NCBI GenBank assembly: GCA_026982415.1
Contig: JALSHE010000113.1
Location: forward strand, 1-39,647
Source: Robiginitomaculum sp.
Lineage (GTDB): Bacteria; Pseudomonadota; Alphaproteobacteria; Caulobacterales; Maricaulaceae
Length of the DNA: 39,647 bases
Reading direction: 5' to 3'
Part shown: positions 25,696 to 34,604 of the stretch, in pieces
Layout of the letters: each line of letters starts with the position of its first letter
How positions within the stretch are numbered: the first letter of the stretch is position 1
Position numbers and translations under genes: made by a program
The notes under the pieces: model-generated
Told to the model about the DNA's origin: nothing
Databases searched by the model: none
Seen by the model: only the letters and a program-made list of their open reading frames with translations

Positions 25696-27105
25696 TTAAA
25701 ATTGGCTCTCAAATGCAGCGAAATTTTCGTCTAGGGCTTTGATCATTTCGGCCTTTTTCTCGTCGCTGAGGAAAGCGTATCTGAGGCTATTATAGGTCAT
25801 GTCTTTTAGCTCGGCATAGCTAAAGTCGAATTCTTTTGTACCGCGCACATATTCGTGGGTTAGGTCGATGCGGGCTACGCCTTCGTCGTCTGTGGATAGC
25901 GCCATAGGTACGCCTGCCGCGCGGTAAACATGGAGCGGATGTTCATCGCCTGTAATGCCGAGCAAGGCGTCAGAGGAGGTTAAGTTTATCTCCACCATGA
26001 TTTTGTTATCGGCCATATATTTCAGCAAGTCTTTATAACCAGTTTCAAACACAATATCGGTGCCGTGACCAATGCGTTTGGCGCGGGCAATGTGGACGGC
26101 TTGGCTAATATGGTCACGTAGCTCGGCGGGGTGAACTAGCCCGAGCCAAAGCTCTCCAGCGTGTAGGGAAACATTGCGCTCGCCAAGAGTTTCGTACAGA
26201 TAACCGATTTGTTCCATATGGTCGTCATAATCCCGCAGGGCGATAAAATCATCTTCGGGGGCAACCAAATTGGTGCCGACGAAACGCGCGTCTTGCTTCA
26301 TCAATTCCCAGCCAAATATGGTATGGGCGTAGACGGCGGACGAGGGTAATGTGCGAACGGGTTGGTTCAAAAATCTAACCTCTACATTACAGCCCGGCAT
26401 AGCGTCTTTTGTACCGCATTTAAGCAGCGCGTCCTTGCGCGCCATGGCCGTGTCTATATCGCGTCTGGCACGGGCGACAATATCGGGCAGGGCGCTGCCG
26501 AATTTTCCGGCCATTAGGGTTTTATAATCCGTCTCCGCATCGCCTGTCATAGGGGCGCTGGCGACCATGGGCAGGATTGTCTCGAACAATTCCATAGTGT
26601 GCATCAATTCCAGATAAGCAATATTTTGCTCTCCGGCCAGATTGGCGGTTTCGGCGACCATATCCCCAAAGCGCGAGGGCAGGGCGGCCATGTCCATAAA
26701 TGTTGCGAAAAACTGATCATGACTAGACCAGCCCGCATAGGGAACAAAATCCCGCAAGGAGAAGTTTTCAATCACTTCATTGCGCAGGTCTTGGTTGAAG
26801 TTCAGCGCGTCTTTCATGGTTGGGTTATCGCCACAGCCACCGCTGCCCGGAAACCGTATGGCAAGCTCGGCTTTGTCAAGACATAAGCCGTCTTCTTCGG
26901 CCCATTTTATCCAGCTTTCTGCATATACCGCGCCGAATAAATGATTGTGGAGATCGCCGCCTTTGGGCATGTCTTGCAAGAATGCGCGCAGGGCAATGTC
27001 ATTGCCTTTGATACTCTCGAATTTAGCCGATACGCCTGTGGGGGTAGATGCTTGAGAGCAGGAGATAAGAAGAAAACCTGTTAGTACGGCTAATATTTTT
27101 TTCAC
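25696..27105 (-). CDS. Adenosine deaminase-like lipoprotein
   Basis: The protein is about 469 residues. A GTG at 27105 with a GGAG ribosome binding site starts a lipoprotein signal (KKILAVLTGFLLISC), so the enzyme is predicted to be lipidated and periplasmic. Metal-dependent adenosine/AMP deaminase motifs follow: GGDLHNHLFGAVY, SLHAGEL, KRIGHGTDIV and ALSTDDEGV. The length exceeds cytosolic Add (about 340) and is nearer to extracellular ADGF-type deaminases. It would deaminate external adenosine for uptake as inosine. An alternative TTG start exists four codons upstream. It is the last gene of a run with uridine kinase, thioredoxin and an FAD reductase. Confidence 0.88.
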   Translation of the reverse strand: MKKILAVLTGFLLISCSQASTPTGVSAKFESIKGNDIALRAFLQDMPKGGDLHNHLFGAVYAESWIKWAEEDGLCLDKAELAIRFPGSGGCGDNPTMKDALNFNQDLRNEVIENFSLRDFVPYAGWSSHDQFFATFMDMAALPSRFGDMVAETANLAGEQNIAYLELMHTMELFETILPMVASAPMTGDAETDYKTLMAGKFGSALPDIVARARRDIDTAMARKDALLKCGTKDAMPGCNVEVRFLNQPVRTLPSSAVYAHTIFGWELMKQDARFVGTNLVAPEDDFIALRDYDDHMEQIGYLYETLGERNVSLHAGELWLGLVHPAELRDHISQAVHIARAKRIGHGTDIVFETGYKDLLKYMADNKIMVEINLTSSDALLGITGDEHPLHVYRAAGVPMALSTDDEGVARIDLTHEYVRGTKEFDFSYAELKDMTYNSLRYAFLSDEKKAEMIKALDENFAAFESQF

Positions 27106-27125
27106 GGTGTTCTCCAAACATTTTG

Positions 27126-28352
27126 TTATTTCAAGAATGTTTTAAGGGGAATGGTCTCGTCTGCCAATGCTTTTTTATCAATGATTTTTCCTGCGCCCAT
27201 AGTTTGCGGAATAAGTCGTTTGCCGACCATGTATTCCCCCGGTCTATTGACCGCGTCTACGGCGAGTAGTTTGTCGCCTTTGAAATAAAACGCGGCGAAA
27301 CTGCGACCAATGTCTGGATTGCCGCGCAGGACAATATCGTCATAGCCAGCCGACAGGCCAGCGATTTGTAATTTCAAATCAAATTGATCCGACCAAAACC
27401 ACGGCAGGGCATTATAAGGTTTGGGTTTGCCGCATATGGCCAGCGCCGCCGTCTTGGCTTGGTCGGTAGCGTTGGGCACGGATTCGAGCCTTAGATGCGT
27501 ATCGTAAATCGGGTTATGGTGCCAAGTTACATCGCCGATGGCATAGATATGCGGATCAGATGTGCGGCAATGCTCGTCAACGACAATGCCGTTTCCAACC
27601 ACAAGTCCGCAGTCTTGTGCCAGTTCAATATTGGGGATAACACCAATGCCGACAATGACCATGTCCGCATTAAAATCACCGTTGGTTGTGATAATTTTTA
27701 ATCCATCTTGAATTTCGGTGGCGGCACAATTTCGAATAATTTTTACACCCTCTTCGGTGTGGATGCGCTGATAAAATTCCGACATGATGGGCGCGGTCAC
27801 TCGTTGTAAAATCCGGTCTTCCATTTCCAAAACGGTGACGACCATGCCTTGCTTGCGCAGCGAGGCTGCGGTCTCCAAACCAATATAGCCGCCGCCGATA
27901 ATCACGGCTTTTTTACCTGCGTCTATTTTGGCTTTTATTTTCAATATATCATCCGCACTACGCAGGTAAAACACATTTGGTAAATCTGCACCTGGTATGG
28001 GGAGTTCTCTTGGCCTTGCGCCTGTGGCTAATATCAATTTGTCATATTGCAAAGTGTCGCCGCCGTCTAAAAACACCAATCGGTCTTTGGGGTGAATGGT
28101 ATCGACGCGCTTGCCGCGCACGCACAAAATATTGGCGGTTTCGTAGGTCGCGTCTGGGCGGATGAGAATATCGTCTATGTCTTTGCCGCCGGACAAAAAC
28201 TCCTTCGATAAAGGTGGGCGGTGATAGGGGGCGTAGTTTTCTTCGCCGACCAAAATAATATCGCCGTTCCAGCCGGACTGGCGTAGGCTCACGGCGGCTT
28301 GTCCGCCCCCGTGGCTAGCGCCGATAATTATACATGCTTTGTTTTCGCTCAT
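27126..28352 (-). CDS. FAD-dependent NAD(P)H:ferredoxin/rubredoxin-type reductase
   Basis: This 408-residue pyridine-nucleotide disulphide-oxidoreductase-fold protein is of the BphA4/ferredoxin-reductase type. It has an FAD-binding N-terminus (CIIIGASHGGGQAAVSLR), the LILATGARPRELPIPG block, a NAD(P)-binding motif VIIGGGYIGLETAASLR, and the second FAD motif SDPHIYAIGDV. No redox-active CxxC is present, so it should pass electrons to a ferredoxin or rubredoxin rather than reduce a disulphide. It lies 13 bases after thioredoxin and 20 bases before the deaminase. The physiological partner is not in the window. Confidence 0.9.
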   Translation of the reverse strand: MSENKACIIIGASHGGGQAAVSLRQSGWNGDIILVGEENYAPYHRPPLSKEFLSGGKDIDDILIRPDATYETANILCVRGKRVDTIHPKDRLVFLDGGDTLQYDKLILATGARPRELPIPGADLPNVFYLRSADDILKIKAKIDAGKKAVIIGGGYIGLETAASLRKQGMVVTVLEMEDRILQRVTAPIMSEFYQRIHTEEGVKIIRNCAATEIQDGLKIITTNGDFNADMVIVGIGVIPNIELAQDCGLVVGNGIVVDEHCRTSDPHIYAIGDVTWHHNPIYDTHLRLESVPNATDQAKTAALAICGKPKPYNALPWFWSDQFDLKLQIAGLSAGYDDIVLRGNPDIGRSFAAFYFKGDKLLAVDAVNRPGEYMVGKRLIPQTMGAGKIIDKKALADETIPLKTFLK

Positions 28353-28365
28353 AAACAGGGTTTAG

Positions 28366-28800
28366 CTATATATTGCCTGCAATCCAAGACTTGATTTCGC
28401 CCGCCCGTCTGACGCCCGCTATATGGTCAATTGCTTGACCGTTTTTAAACAATATCATGGCGGGTATACCTTGGATTTTATATTTAGCGGCTGTCATTTG
28501 GTGGTCTTGGGTGTTCAGCTTGACGAACCGCACCCCCGGTTCCATATCAGCGGCGGCCTTGGCAAATTCCGGCCCCATCATTTTACACGGCCCGCACCAC
28601 GGCGCCCAGAAATCCACGACGACGGGAATGCTGGTCTTGGCGATGAATTTCGCAAAATTAGCATCGGTTAAATCTATGGGTGCGCCCGTAAATAATTTGG
28701 TTTTGCATTTTCCGCATTTGGCCGCGTTTGCTGGTTTGGATATAGGTATCCGGTTAATAGCTGAGCAGCTTGGGCATACGATTTGATTTGAATTAGACAT
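28366..28800 (-). CDS. trxC: Thioredoxin 2 (TrxC), zinc-ribbon type
   Basis: The protein is about 144 residues. An N-terminal zinc ribbon has two Cys pairs (VCPSCSA and KCGKCKTKLF), followed by a thioredoxin fold with the active site WAPWCGPCKMM and the cis-proline loop GIPAMILF. This is the TrxC arrangement, a cytoplasmic disulphide reductase often induced by oxidative stress. The start at 28800 (MSNSNQ) was chosen for its GGAGT ribosome binding site; the frame is open 16 codons further. It lies 59 bases after uridine kinase and 13 before the FAD reductase. Confidence 0.94.
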   Translation of the reverse strand: MSNSNQIVCPSCSAINRIPISKPANAAKCGKCKTKLFTGAPIDLTDANFAKFIAKTSIPVVVDFWAPWCGPCKMMGPEFAKAAADMEPGVRFVKLNTQDHQMTAAKYKIQGIPAMILFKNGQAIDHIAGVRRAGEIKSWIAGNI

Positions 28801-28859
28801 TTTGTACTCCGTTCGTTTTGAATATAGGAGCAGGAAAATAGGTTTCAATGGGTCAAAAT

Positions 28860-29540
28860 TTACTGCCCCAATATATCGCGCCCTAAAAGGTCTTTGGCCA
28901 GCGGCTTATTATCCAACAAATTATTGCACAGACTAATCAGCGGCCCGTCTCTCATAATGGTTTCCAGCCCGCATTGATCTTGGGTGATGATAATGTCGGC
29001 ATTGTGCCTAGACGGATCGACAAATTTATCATGCATGGGGGCAACATCGCGGGCGAATTGTTCTTGGATGCACGAAATAGTGCGCCCGCGTTCTTCCACG
29101 TCGCGGCGAATGCGGCGGTCAATACGGGTATCGTGGTCACAAGCAACAAAGAAACTATAATCAAATGCAGGCCGCAAGCGGTCTTGGCTTAAAATCAATA
29201 TGCCCTCTACCAAAATAATAGGTTTGGGGACTAGGGTCTCCATTATATCCGTGCGGCGGTGGGTGGTGAAATCATAGGTCGGAATATCAACCGCCTGCCC
29301 AGATTTCAGCAAACGTAAATGCGCCAGAAATAGCTCCCAATCAAAGGCCATAGGATGATCAAAATTGGGTAGGGGTTCGCCGGGCGCAACCCCGCCCATA
29401 TCCAGATAGTAATTATCTTGGCGCAATACGGTACAAACTTCCGCCTCGCGCGCTTTGTTGAGCGCACCGCAAGTATATTTAGCCAGCCGCGTTTTCCCCG
29501 AACAAGACCCGCCCGCAATGGCAATAATATGAATATCCAA
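28860..29540 (-). CDS. udk: Uridine kinase
   Basis: This is a P-loop kinase of about 226 residues that phosphorylates uridine/cytidine in pyrimidine salvage. The Walker A loop GGSCSGKT, RQDNYYLDM, the substrate region NFDHPMAFDW, TYDFTTHRRT and the base VEGILIL (Walker B-like) follow the uridine kinase pattern, as does RRIRRDVEERGRT near the lid. No ATG is in frame near the start. A TTG at 29540 with GGAG six bases upstream is preferred; another TTG lies at 29552. It heads the minus-strand run that ends in the adenosine deaminase, giving two nucleoside-metabolism genes in one transcript. Confidence 0.9.
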   Translation of the reverse strand: MDIHIIAIAGGSCSGKTRLAKYTCGALNKAREAEVCTVLRQDNYYLDMGGVAPGEPLPNFDHPMAFDWELFLAHLRLLKSGQAVDIPTYDFTTHRRTDIMETLVPKPIILVEGILILSQDRLRPAFDYSFFVACDHDTRIDRRIRRDVEERGRTISCIQEQFARDVAPMHDKFVDPSRHNADIIITQDQCGLETIMRDGPLISLCNNLLDNKPLAKDLLGRDILGQ

Positions 29541-29657
29541 TTTCGGCTCCAAATATAGAAGGCAAGTTTCGGCGTGTATGGCGCGGTTTTACGAGTTTTG
29601 CAACATTCCGTTTGCGCGCAGAATTGTAGAGTGTATTACAGCCCCAAAACGGGAAAA

Positions 29658-29683
29658 GCGATGACACCCCACAGTGTCATCGC
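29658..29683 (-). terminator. Intrinsic terminator after the fliJ-like gene
   Basis: GCGATGACAC and GTGTCATCGC form a perfect 10-base stem with a six-base loop. Read on the minus strand it is followed by TTTTCCCGTTTT. It lies 34 bases after the fliJ-like stop and separates that gene from the udk run. Confidence 0.85.
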
Positions 29684-29716
29684 CGCTCTTCCCCGACATA
29701 TTCTTTGTATTTGGTG

Positions 29717-30091
29717 TTAACCAGCGCGTCTGGCTGCAACCTTTTCGGCTTTAGCGGCCAGTTGACGGGCGCGGACGCGCTCGAAACTATCCAGAGTATC
29801 CATAGCCATGCGTAACTCGCTGCTTAGGTCTGTGTTTTGGATTTCGATGTCGTCAATGGTCACTTGCAGGTTCTTTTTACGCAAGATAACAGAATTGGCG
29901 TAAGAGCCATAAGCCACATAGCCGTCTTTGCGGGCATCGGGGGCAACTTCTTCTTCCGGCACACTGTCATTAAGCTTGCGCATTTGGCGTTCAAGGTCTT
30001 CCCTTGTGGCCTCCAACACCGCTACCCGTTTTTGTAAATCTGAAATCGCGAAGCGTGCTGTGCGCACACTTTTATCCATTGCACTGTTCAT
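29717..30091 (-). CDS. fliJ: FliJ-like flagellar export chaperone
   Basis: The 124-residue protein is almost entirely charged helix with heptad-like spacing (ISDLQKRVAVLEATREDLERQMRKL, IQNTDLSSELRMAMDTLDSFERVRARQLAAKAEKVAARR), so it is a coiled coil. Size, charge pattern and position divergent from ctrA fit FliJ, the soluble stalk of the flagellar type III ATPase. Coiled coils are poor evidence of homology and no fliI is next to it, so the name is moderately supported. An AGGT ribosome binding site precedes the ATG. It shares the 307-base divergent region with ctrA and may share its regulation. Confidence 0.6.
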   Translation of the reverse strand: MNSAMDKSVRTARFAISDLQKRVAVLEATREDLERQMRKLNDSVPEEEVAPDARKDGYVAYGSYANSVILRKKNLQVTIDDIEIQNTDLSSELRMAMDTLDSFERVRARQLAAKAEKVAARRAG

Positions 30092-30246
30092 TATATCACC
30101 TAACCCTAATATTTTTGGCGTTTTCGCCTTTATCCGGGTTTGTAGGGGAACAGCCTTACAATCTGGTAAACAAACTGGGAAAAATCTGTATTTTTACTGA
30201 ATTGCGTCAAAATAGGGCGGAATTATCGTAAAAATGAATTTTATCG

Positions 30247-30309
30247 TTAACATTTGATTTACGGGATTCACGTATTGGTTTTTATACGTTAACAAATATT
30301 AAGTGATTC
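30247..30309 (+). promoter_or_regulatory. ctrA promoter region with CtrA-like boxes and GANTC sites
   Basis: TTAA-N7-TTTA at 30247-30261 is a one-mismatch CtrA box. TTAA-N6-TTAA at 30289-30302 is a near-box with spacing one short. GATTC occurs at 30265-30269 and 30305-30309 and matches GANTC, the CcrM methylation site. In Caulobacter, ctrA transcription is controlled by CtrA itself and by GANTC methylation state, so the arrangement fits that model. Actual promoter positions are not determined. Confidence 0.6.
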
Positions 30310-30340
30310 GCCCATTTGGGCATGCCGTTATGGCAATTAC

Positions 30341-30380
30341 GGCCAATTGGCAATTCCAAACGGTCATTAAGGCCAATTGG
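30341..30380. repeat. Paired GGCCAATTGG repeats in the ctrA leader
   Basis: The decamer GGCCAATTGG, which contains the palindrome CCAATTGG, occurs at 30341-30350 and again at 30371-30380, exactly 30 bases apart. Both lie between the predicted promoter boxes and the ctrA ribosome binding site. They could be operator sites on one DNA face or lie in the 5' leader. Confidence 0.6.
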
Positions 30381-30398
30381 TCAATAAGGGAGGTAAAT

Positions 30399-31094
30399 AT
30401 GCGGGTTCTTCTAATCGAAGATGATATGGCGACAGCGCAAAGCATCGAATTGATGCTAAAGGCAGACGGATTTAACGTCTATACAACGGATCTCGGCGAA
30501 GAAGGGATCGATCTCGGCAAGCTATATGACTACGATATAATCCTACTCGATTTGAACCTACCCGATATGCCGGGCTTTGATGTGCTCAAGACATTACGTC
30601 TGGCCAAAATTAATACACCGATCTTTATCCTGTCTGGTACATCCGATGTTGAAACCAAGGTTCGCGGACTTGGTACGGGTGCTGACGATTATATGACCAA
30701 GCCTTTCCACAAAGACGAATTGGTCGCCCGCATCCACGCGGTTGTCCGCCGTTCCAAGGGCCACGCACAATCCATCATCCGCACGGGCGAGATTGCCGTC
30801 AACCTTGATGCCAAGACGGTTGAGGTCGGTGATCACCGCGTTCACCTGACCGGCAAAGAATACCAAATGCTTGAGCTTCTGTCTTTGCGCAAGGGCACGA
30901 CCCTGACCAAAGAAATGTTCCTCAACCACCTTTACGGCGGCATGGACGAGCCTGAGCTTAAAATCATCGACGTATTTATCTGTAAACTACGCAAGAAACT
31001 GGCCGCTGCATCCCAAGGCGAACACTATATAGAAACCGTTTGGGGGCGGGGCTATGTCCTACGCGAACCCAACAAAGAGCGCATCAGCGCTTAA
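30399..31094 (+). CDS. ctrA: Cell-cycle response regulator CtrA
   Basis: This is a 231-residue OmpR-type response regulator. The receiver domain begins [21 protein letters not shown], with phospho-acceptor D51 in [12 protein letters not shown], the conserved Lys in MTKPF, and a winged-helix DNA-binding domain ending [13 protein letters not shown]. The sequence is close to Caulobacter CtrA throughout ([44 protein letters not shown]). CtrA controls the origin, flagellar and division genes in dimorphic alphaproteobacteria. The frame is open 32 codons upstream, but the start at 30399 has GGGAGG and matches the family. A terminator follows. Confidence 0.97.
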   Translation: MRVLLIEDDMATAQSIELMLKADGFNVYTTDLGEEGIDLGKLYDYDIILLDLNLPDMPGFDVLKTLRLAKINTPIFILSGTSDVETKVRGLGTGADDYMTKPFHKDELVARIHAVVRRSKGHAQSIIRTGEIAVNLDAKTVEVGDHRVHLTGKEYQMLELLSLRKGTTLTKEMFLNHLYGGMDEPELKIIDVFICKLRKKLAAASQGEHYIETVWGRGYVLREPNKERISA

Positions 31095-31120
31095 TCATAA
31101 CTTCCTCCCACGAAGTAAAA

Positions 31121-31153
31121 AACCCCGTCTTAGGAAACTAGGGCGGGGTTTTT
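31121..31153 (+). terminator. Intrinsic terminator after ctrA
   Basis: CCCCGTCTTAG pairs with CTAGGGCGGGG around a GAAA tetraloop, flanked by A-run and T-run, about 26 bases after the ctrA stop. The stem contains G-T wobbles only. Confidence 0.92.
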
Positions 31154-31238
31154 GGTTTAGCGGTAGACATCTTTGACTTGTCCTTGTTTTCATCATGAAT
31201 AAGTATATCATCTAAATAAAATTGCGAGGAATAGTGCT

Positions 31239-31739
31239 ATGGCGAATGTTGTCGGCAGGTTAATCTGCTTAATCATTGCCAGCACAATTATGCTGGCGTC
31301 TTGCTCAACTATTCCCATTACCAGTATCCCCAAACTTATGACCCTCGACGTAGAGACGATTGAGATTGGCGATGTGGAAATGGCCTTGCGGATACGTGAT
31401 GATTTTCAAATCAAAGATAAAGGTGCAGTACTCAAAATTTCAATTGAAAATAAAGCCAATATGGAGAAAAGCGCGGGAAAACTCTCAGAGCTTTTTATTC
31501 TTGAGCGTAGCGTGAAACCATTAACACCATTTCTGGCTCGCAAACAAAAAGACGGCTTTGTCGTCCATAGATTCGAAATGACAGAGGAGGCCGTGGCTAG
31601 GGCGACGATACTGCGGGAAAATGCCTATAAAATCCGCACAAACCCCAAGAAAAAATTCTACACCCTGTTCAAAGAAACCAAAATGCCCATCAAGGGCGGT
31701 GACGGCAAGATTAATTATTGCGAGGAAGTGGGGGAATAA
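31239..31739 (+). CDS. Unknown lipoprotein, 166 aa
   Basis: Family not recognised. The N-terminus is a lipoprotein signal peptide ending LASC (Cys22), so it should be anchored in the envelope. The mature part is soluble and mixed alpha/beta (VETIEIGDVEMALRIRDDF, AVLKISIENKANMEKSAGKL), then basic (YKIRTNPKKKFYTLFKE). The pattern suggests a stand-alone beta-rich protein of unknown role. A GAGGAA ribosome binding site supports the start. It stops ten bases before the end of the convergent YcgN-family gene. Confidence 0.75.
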   Translation: MANVVGRLICLIIASTIMLASCSTIPITSIPKLMTLDVETIEIGDVEMALRIRDDFQIKDKGAVLKISIENKANMEKSAGKLSELFILERSVKPLTPFLARKQKDGFVVHRFEMTEEAVARATILRENAYKIRTNPKKKFYTLFKETKMPIKGGDGKINYCEEVGE

Positions 31740-31748
31740 GACCGCACA

Positions 31749-32222
31749 TCAATCCGACCCACCGCCTGGGGTCACATCTGGTTCACCCGGCCAGATTGTT
31801 ATGTGTTTTGGGTGGTCGGCCTCGGCTACATCTTGTTCGTGAACCGTTTGGTCTTTGACGCTCATCCCTGCTTCGTGGATTGAGTTTTTATCACCTGTTA
31901 TCAAATGGTGATAATCCGGTAGGTCTTTGCCTTCGGCGAGCAAGCGGTAGGCGCAAGTGCGCGGCACCCAGTCCAGCTTGCTGACGTTTTTAGGGCTAAG
32001 CTGCACACAGTCCGGTACATATAATTTGCGTGTGTCGTATTTCGTGCATTGACAAGTGCCTGCGTCCAGTAATTTGCAACGGATGTCGGTCACATATACG
32101 GCAGCCGTGTCTTCGTCTTCCATGCGCAGCAGGCAACATTTACCGCAGCCATCGCATAGGCTTTCCCACTCGTCCTTGCTCATTTGGCGTAAAGTTTTAG
32201 ATTTCCAAAACGGTTTGGTCAT
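31749..32222 (-). CDS. YcgN/UPF0260 family cysteine-cluster protein
   Basis: The 157-residue protein begins KPFWKSKTLRQMSKDEWESLCDGCGKCCL, the hallmark of UPF0260 (YcgN). Further cysteines occur in DIRCKLLD, TCQCTKY and DCVQLSP, then RTCAYRLLAEGKDLPDYHHLITG. The eight-cysteine pattern belongs to the YkgJ-type CxxCxxCC superfamily and probably binds zinc or an iron-sulphur cluster. The family has no settled function. The C-terminal tail (PDVTPGGGSD) is species-specific. No strong ribosome binding site is visible. Confidence 0.92.
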   Translation of the reverse strand: MTKPFWKSKTLRQMSKDEWESLCDGCGKCCLLRMEDEDTAAVYVTDIRCKLLDAGTCQCTKYDTRKLYVPDCVQLSPKNVSKLDWVPRTCAYRLLAEGKDLPDYHHLITGDKNSIHEAGMSVKDQTVHEQDVAEADHPKHITIWPGEPDVTPGGGSD

Positions 32223-32319
32223 ATGCTTATCTTGTTAAGTGTCAAATTCATGCCGTATTCTTAACTTAACAACATGAAAAAGTAATTGGGAATTTCGCTT
32301 ATTAAGCGTAAAGGGGAGT

Positions 32320-34317
32320 ATGGAGACGTTTCGCGCAGATTTAAACGCCGTTAATGACAATAGCGGCAAGAAAAAACGCCGCTGGGTGTGGGTGGTTTTG
32401 TTGAGCCTGTTGCTGGCCGGGGGGATAAGCTTTGCCGCAGGGCGGCATTATTTGCTTGAGGGCTTACCGGAGCTACCGACCAAGCAGTCTATGTGGGCAA
32501 AAAACCTGCAGCCCAATATTACCTTGCTGGATAAAGACGGTGTGATTATTGGCCATCGTGGCCCCTATTACGGCAAGCCGCTCAAACTATCGGACATGCC
32601 GCCTTGGTTGCCGGACGCATTCCTCGCTATCGAAGACCAACGCTTTTGGGAGCATCCGGGTATTGACCGCAAAGCGATTTTTCGTGCCGTCATAGAAAAT
32701 TCCAAGGCGGGACGCAAAGTACAAGGCGGTTCGACTCTGACCCAGCAACTCGTGAAGAACATGGTGTTAACCCGGGAGAAAACTTATAAGCGTAAATTCC
32801 AAGAAATGTGGCTCGCCTATAAAATGGAGCAGCTCCTGTCCAAGCAAGAGATATTGGAGCTGTATCTGAACCGCATAGATCTTGGTAATCGCGCCTTTGG
32901 GGTCGAAGCGGCATCGCAACGTTTGTTCGGGAAGTCGGCGAAAGACATCAGCTTGTCCGAAGCGGCGGTGTTGGCGGCCATCCCCAAAGCACCGACCACT
33001 TATGACCCTGTAAAAAACCCCGAGGCTTCGGCTGGCCGCGCACGGCTGGTTTTACAAAATATGGTGATACAGGGTAAAATCTCGCCCCAGGAATTACAAG
33101 ACGCGGCGCTTAAACCTGCTGAAATAAAAATTGGCGACAGCGGCTATTTGGACGAGAGGCATCTCGGCCATGTATTTGATGTGGTTGCGGAGCGGGCCAA
33201 AGAATTGATCGGTACACATTCTCAAGATTTGGTGGTGCGCACCACCCTCGATCCGAAACTGCAAAACCATGGGCTGAATGCCATCAGCACTATTATCAAC
33301 AAGTCTCAAAAATCCAAAAAGGTCAGCGACGGGGCATTGGTCAGCATCGAAACCGAAACCGGTGCAGTGCGCGCCCTGATCGGCGGTCGGGATTATAATA
33401 AAAGCAAATTTAACCGCGCCACCCAAGCTTTGCGCCAACCGGGTTCGTCGTTCAAAGCTTTCGTTTACGCTACGGCATTAGAGGCTGGGTTTACGCCGGG
33501 CACAGTGCGCATTGACCAGCCGACAACTATCGGCAGCGGGGTGACAGAATGGTCACCGAGAAACTATACCAGACGTTACCGAGGCCCCCTGACATTACGC
33601 GAAGCGCTCAAGCTTTCTATCAACACGGTCGCCGCGCAAGTCGGGGCAGAAATAGGCCCCGATAAAATCGTCGAGTTGGCACACCGTTTTGGTATTAGCA
33701 CTAAATTGGGGGCGAATTATTCTATCGCGCTTGGTTCCTCCGAAGTGCATCTGATTGATATGACTTCGGCCTTTATGGTGTTCGCTAATGAGGGGTTGCG
33801 CCGTCCGCCTTATCTGATTGAAAACATTGCCGACACGTCTGGTAAGAACCTATACACCCACAGAGGCTACGCACCGGAACGGGTCTATGCGCTACCCTAC
33901 GCACGGCAAATGACTGGAATGCTGCGTGATGCGGTGGCCACGGGTACAGGGCGCGGGGCCAAAATGGGCAATCGGCAAGTGGCGGGCAAAACAGGTACCA
34001 CGCAAGACTACCGCGACGCCTGGTTCATCGGTTTTACTGCCGACTACACAACGGGCGTATGGATGGGCAATGACGACAACGCGCCCATGAACAAAATCAC
34101 AGGCGGCTTGCTTCCGGTGGATGCGTGGAAAATGTATATGCTCAAAGCCCACAAAAACAAAAAACACCGCCCCCTAAATGCCCCCGAACCTCTGATCACT
34201 GATCCAGAAACCCGCGCCCTCATCGTCTTCTATGAAGGCTTGACCAAAAGCTTTACGGACGAGCGAAATCTAGCCAATGGCCAAGTGGCCAAGACAGCAG
34301 GGCGGCAGGAGAATTAA
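32320..34317 (+). CDS. Bifunctional penicillin-binding protein, class A
   Basis: The 665-residue enzyme polymerises and crosslinks peptidoglycan. A single anchor lies at residues 21-43. The glycosyltransferase 51 domain has EDQRFWEHPGID (catalytic Glu105), GGSTLTQQLVKN and the KRKFQEMWLAYKME and LYLNRIDLG blocks. The transpeptidase has the active-site serine in SSFK (Ser376), SIN in LKLSINTVA and AGKTGTTQDYRD. Length is shorter than Escherichia PBP1a and lacks its OB insert, as in many alphaproteobacterial PBP1-type proteins. A GGGGAG ribosome binding site supports the start. It is divergent from the YcgN gene. The 287-base region after it shows no gene. Confidence 0.93.
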   Translation: METFRADLNAVNDNSGKKKRRWVWVVLLSLLLAGGISFAAGRHYLLEGLPELPTKQSMWAKNLQPNITLLDKDGVIIGHRGPYYGKPLKLSDMPPWLPDAFLAIEDQRFWEHPGIDRKAIFRAVIENSKAGRKVQGGSTLTQQLVKNMVLTREKTYKRKFQEMWLAYKMEQLLSKQEILELYLNRIDLGNRAFGVEAASQRLFGKSAKDISLSEAAVLAAIPKAPTTYDPVKNPEASAGRARLVLQNMVIQGKISPQELQDAALKPAEIKIGDSGYLDERHLGHVFDVVAERAKELIGTHSQDLVVRTTLDPKLQNHGLNAISTIINKSQKSKKVSDGALVSIETETGAVRALIGGRDYNKSKFNRATQALRQPGSSFKAFVYATALEAGFTPGTVRIDQPTTIGSGVTEWSPRNYTRRYRGPLTLREALKLSINTVAAQVGAEIGPDKIVELAHRFGISTKLGANYSIALGSSEVHLIDMTSAFMVFANEGLRRPPYLIENIADTSGKNLYTHRGYAPERVYALPYARQMTGMLRDAVATGTGRGAKMGNRQVAGKTGTTQDYRDAWFIGFTADYTTGVWMGNDDNAPMNKITGGLLPVDAWKMYMLKAHKNKKHRPLNAPEPLITDPETRALIVFYEGLTKSFTDERNLANGQVAKTAGRQEN

Positions 34318-34604
34318 AGGTGGCGGCGAGGAGGGGAGATAGTGAGATGTTTGCTTCTCCCCAAGAGCGGGCATTCCGCGCTTAATCTGTAGGTCGGTTT
34401 AGGCCAAAAGCCGTAAGCTGTCGTTCAAATCAAGCTGAGGACGGATTACGAGCAAGCTCTCATCTGCCCTGCGCGCTGAGTGCGTCAATTCACATTGCTG
34501 GCTCACACCTGCCCTCGCCAACACCCAAGACCAAAACCTTGGCCTTGATAAACTTAGCCCATGAGCCTATGTAGAAATTGATTAAGTAGTTACGAGAAGG
34601 TCAC

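Noticed and set aside
30303-30398. Upstream extension of the CtrA frame by 32 codons
   Set aside because: It would run through GANTC and repeat motifs of the promoter; CtrA homologues start at MRVLLIEDD, which has GGGAGG upstream.
34404-34450. tRNA-like text (GTTCAAATC-type T-loop) after the penicillin-binding protein gene
   Set aside because: No matching acceptor stem, D arm or anticodon stem could be built around it.
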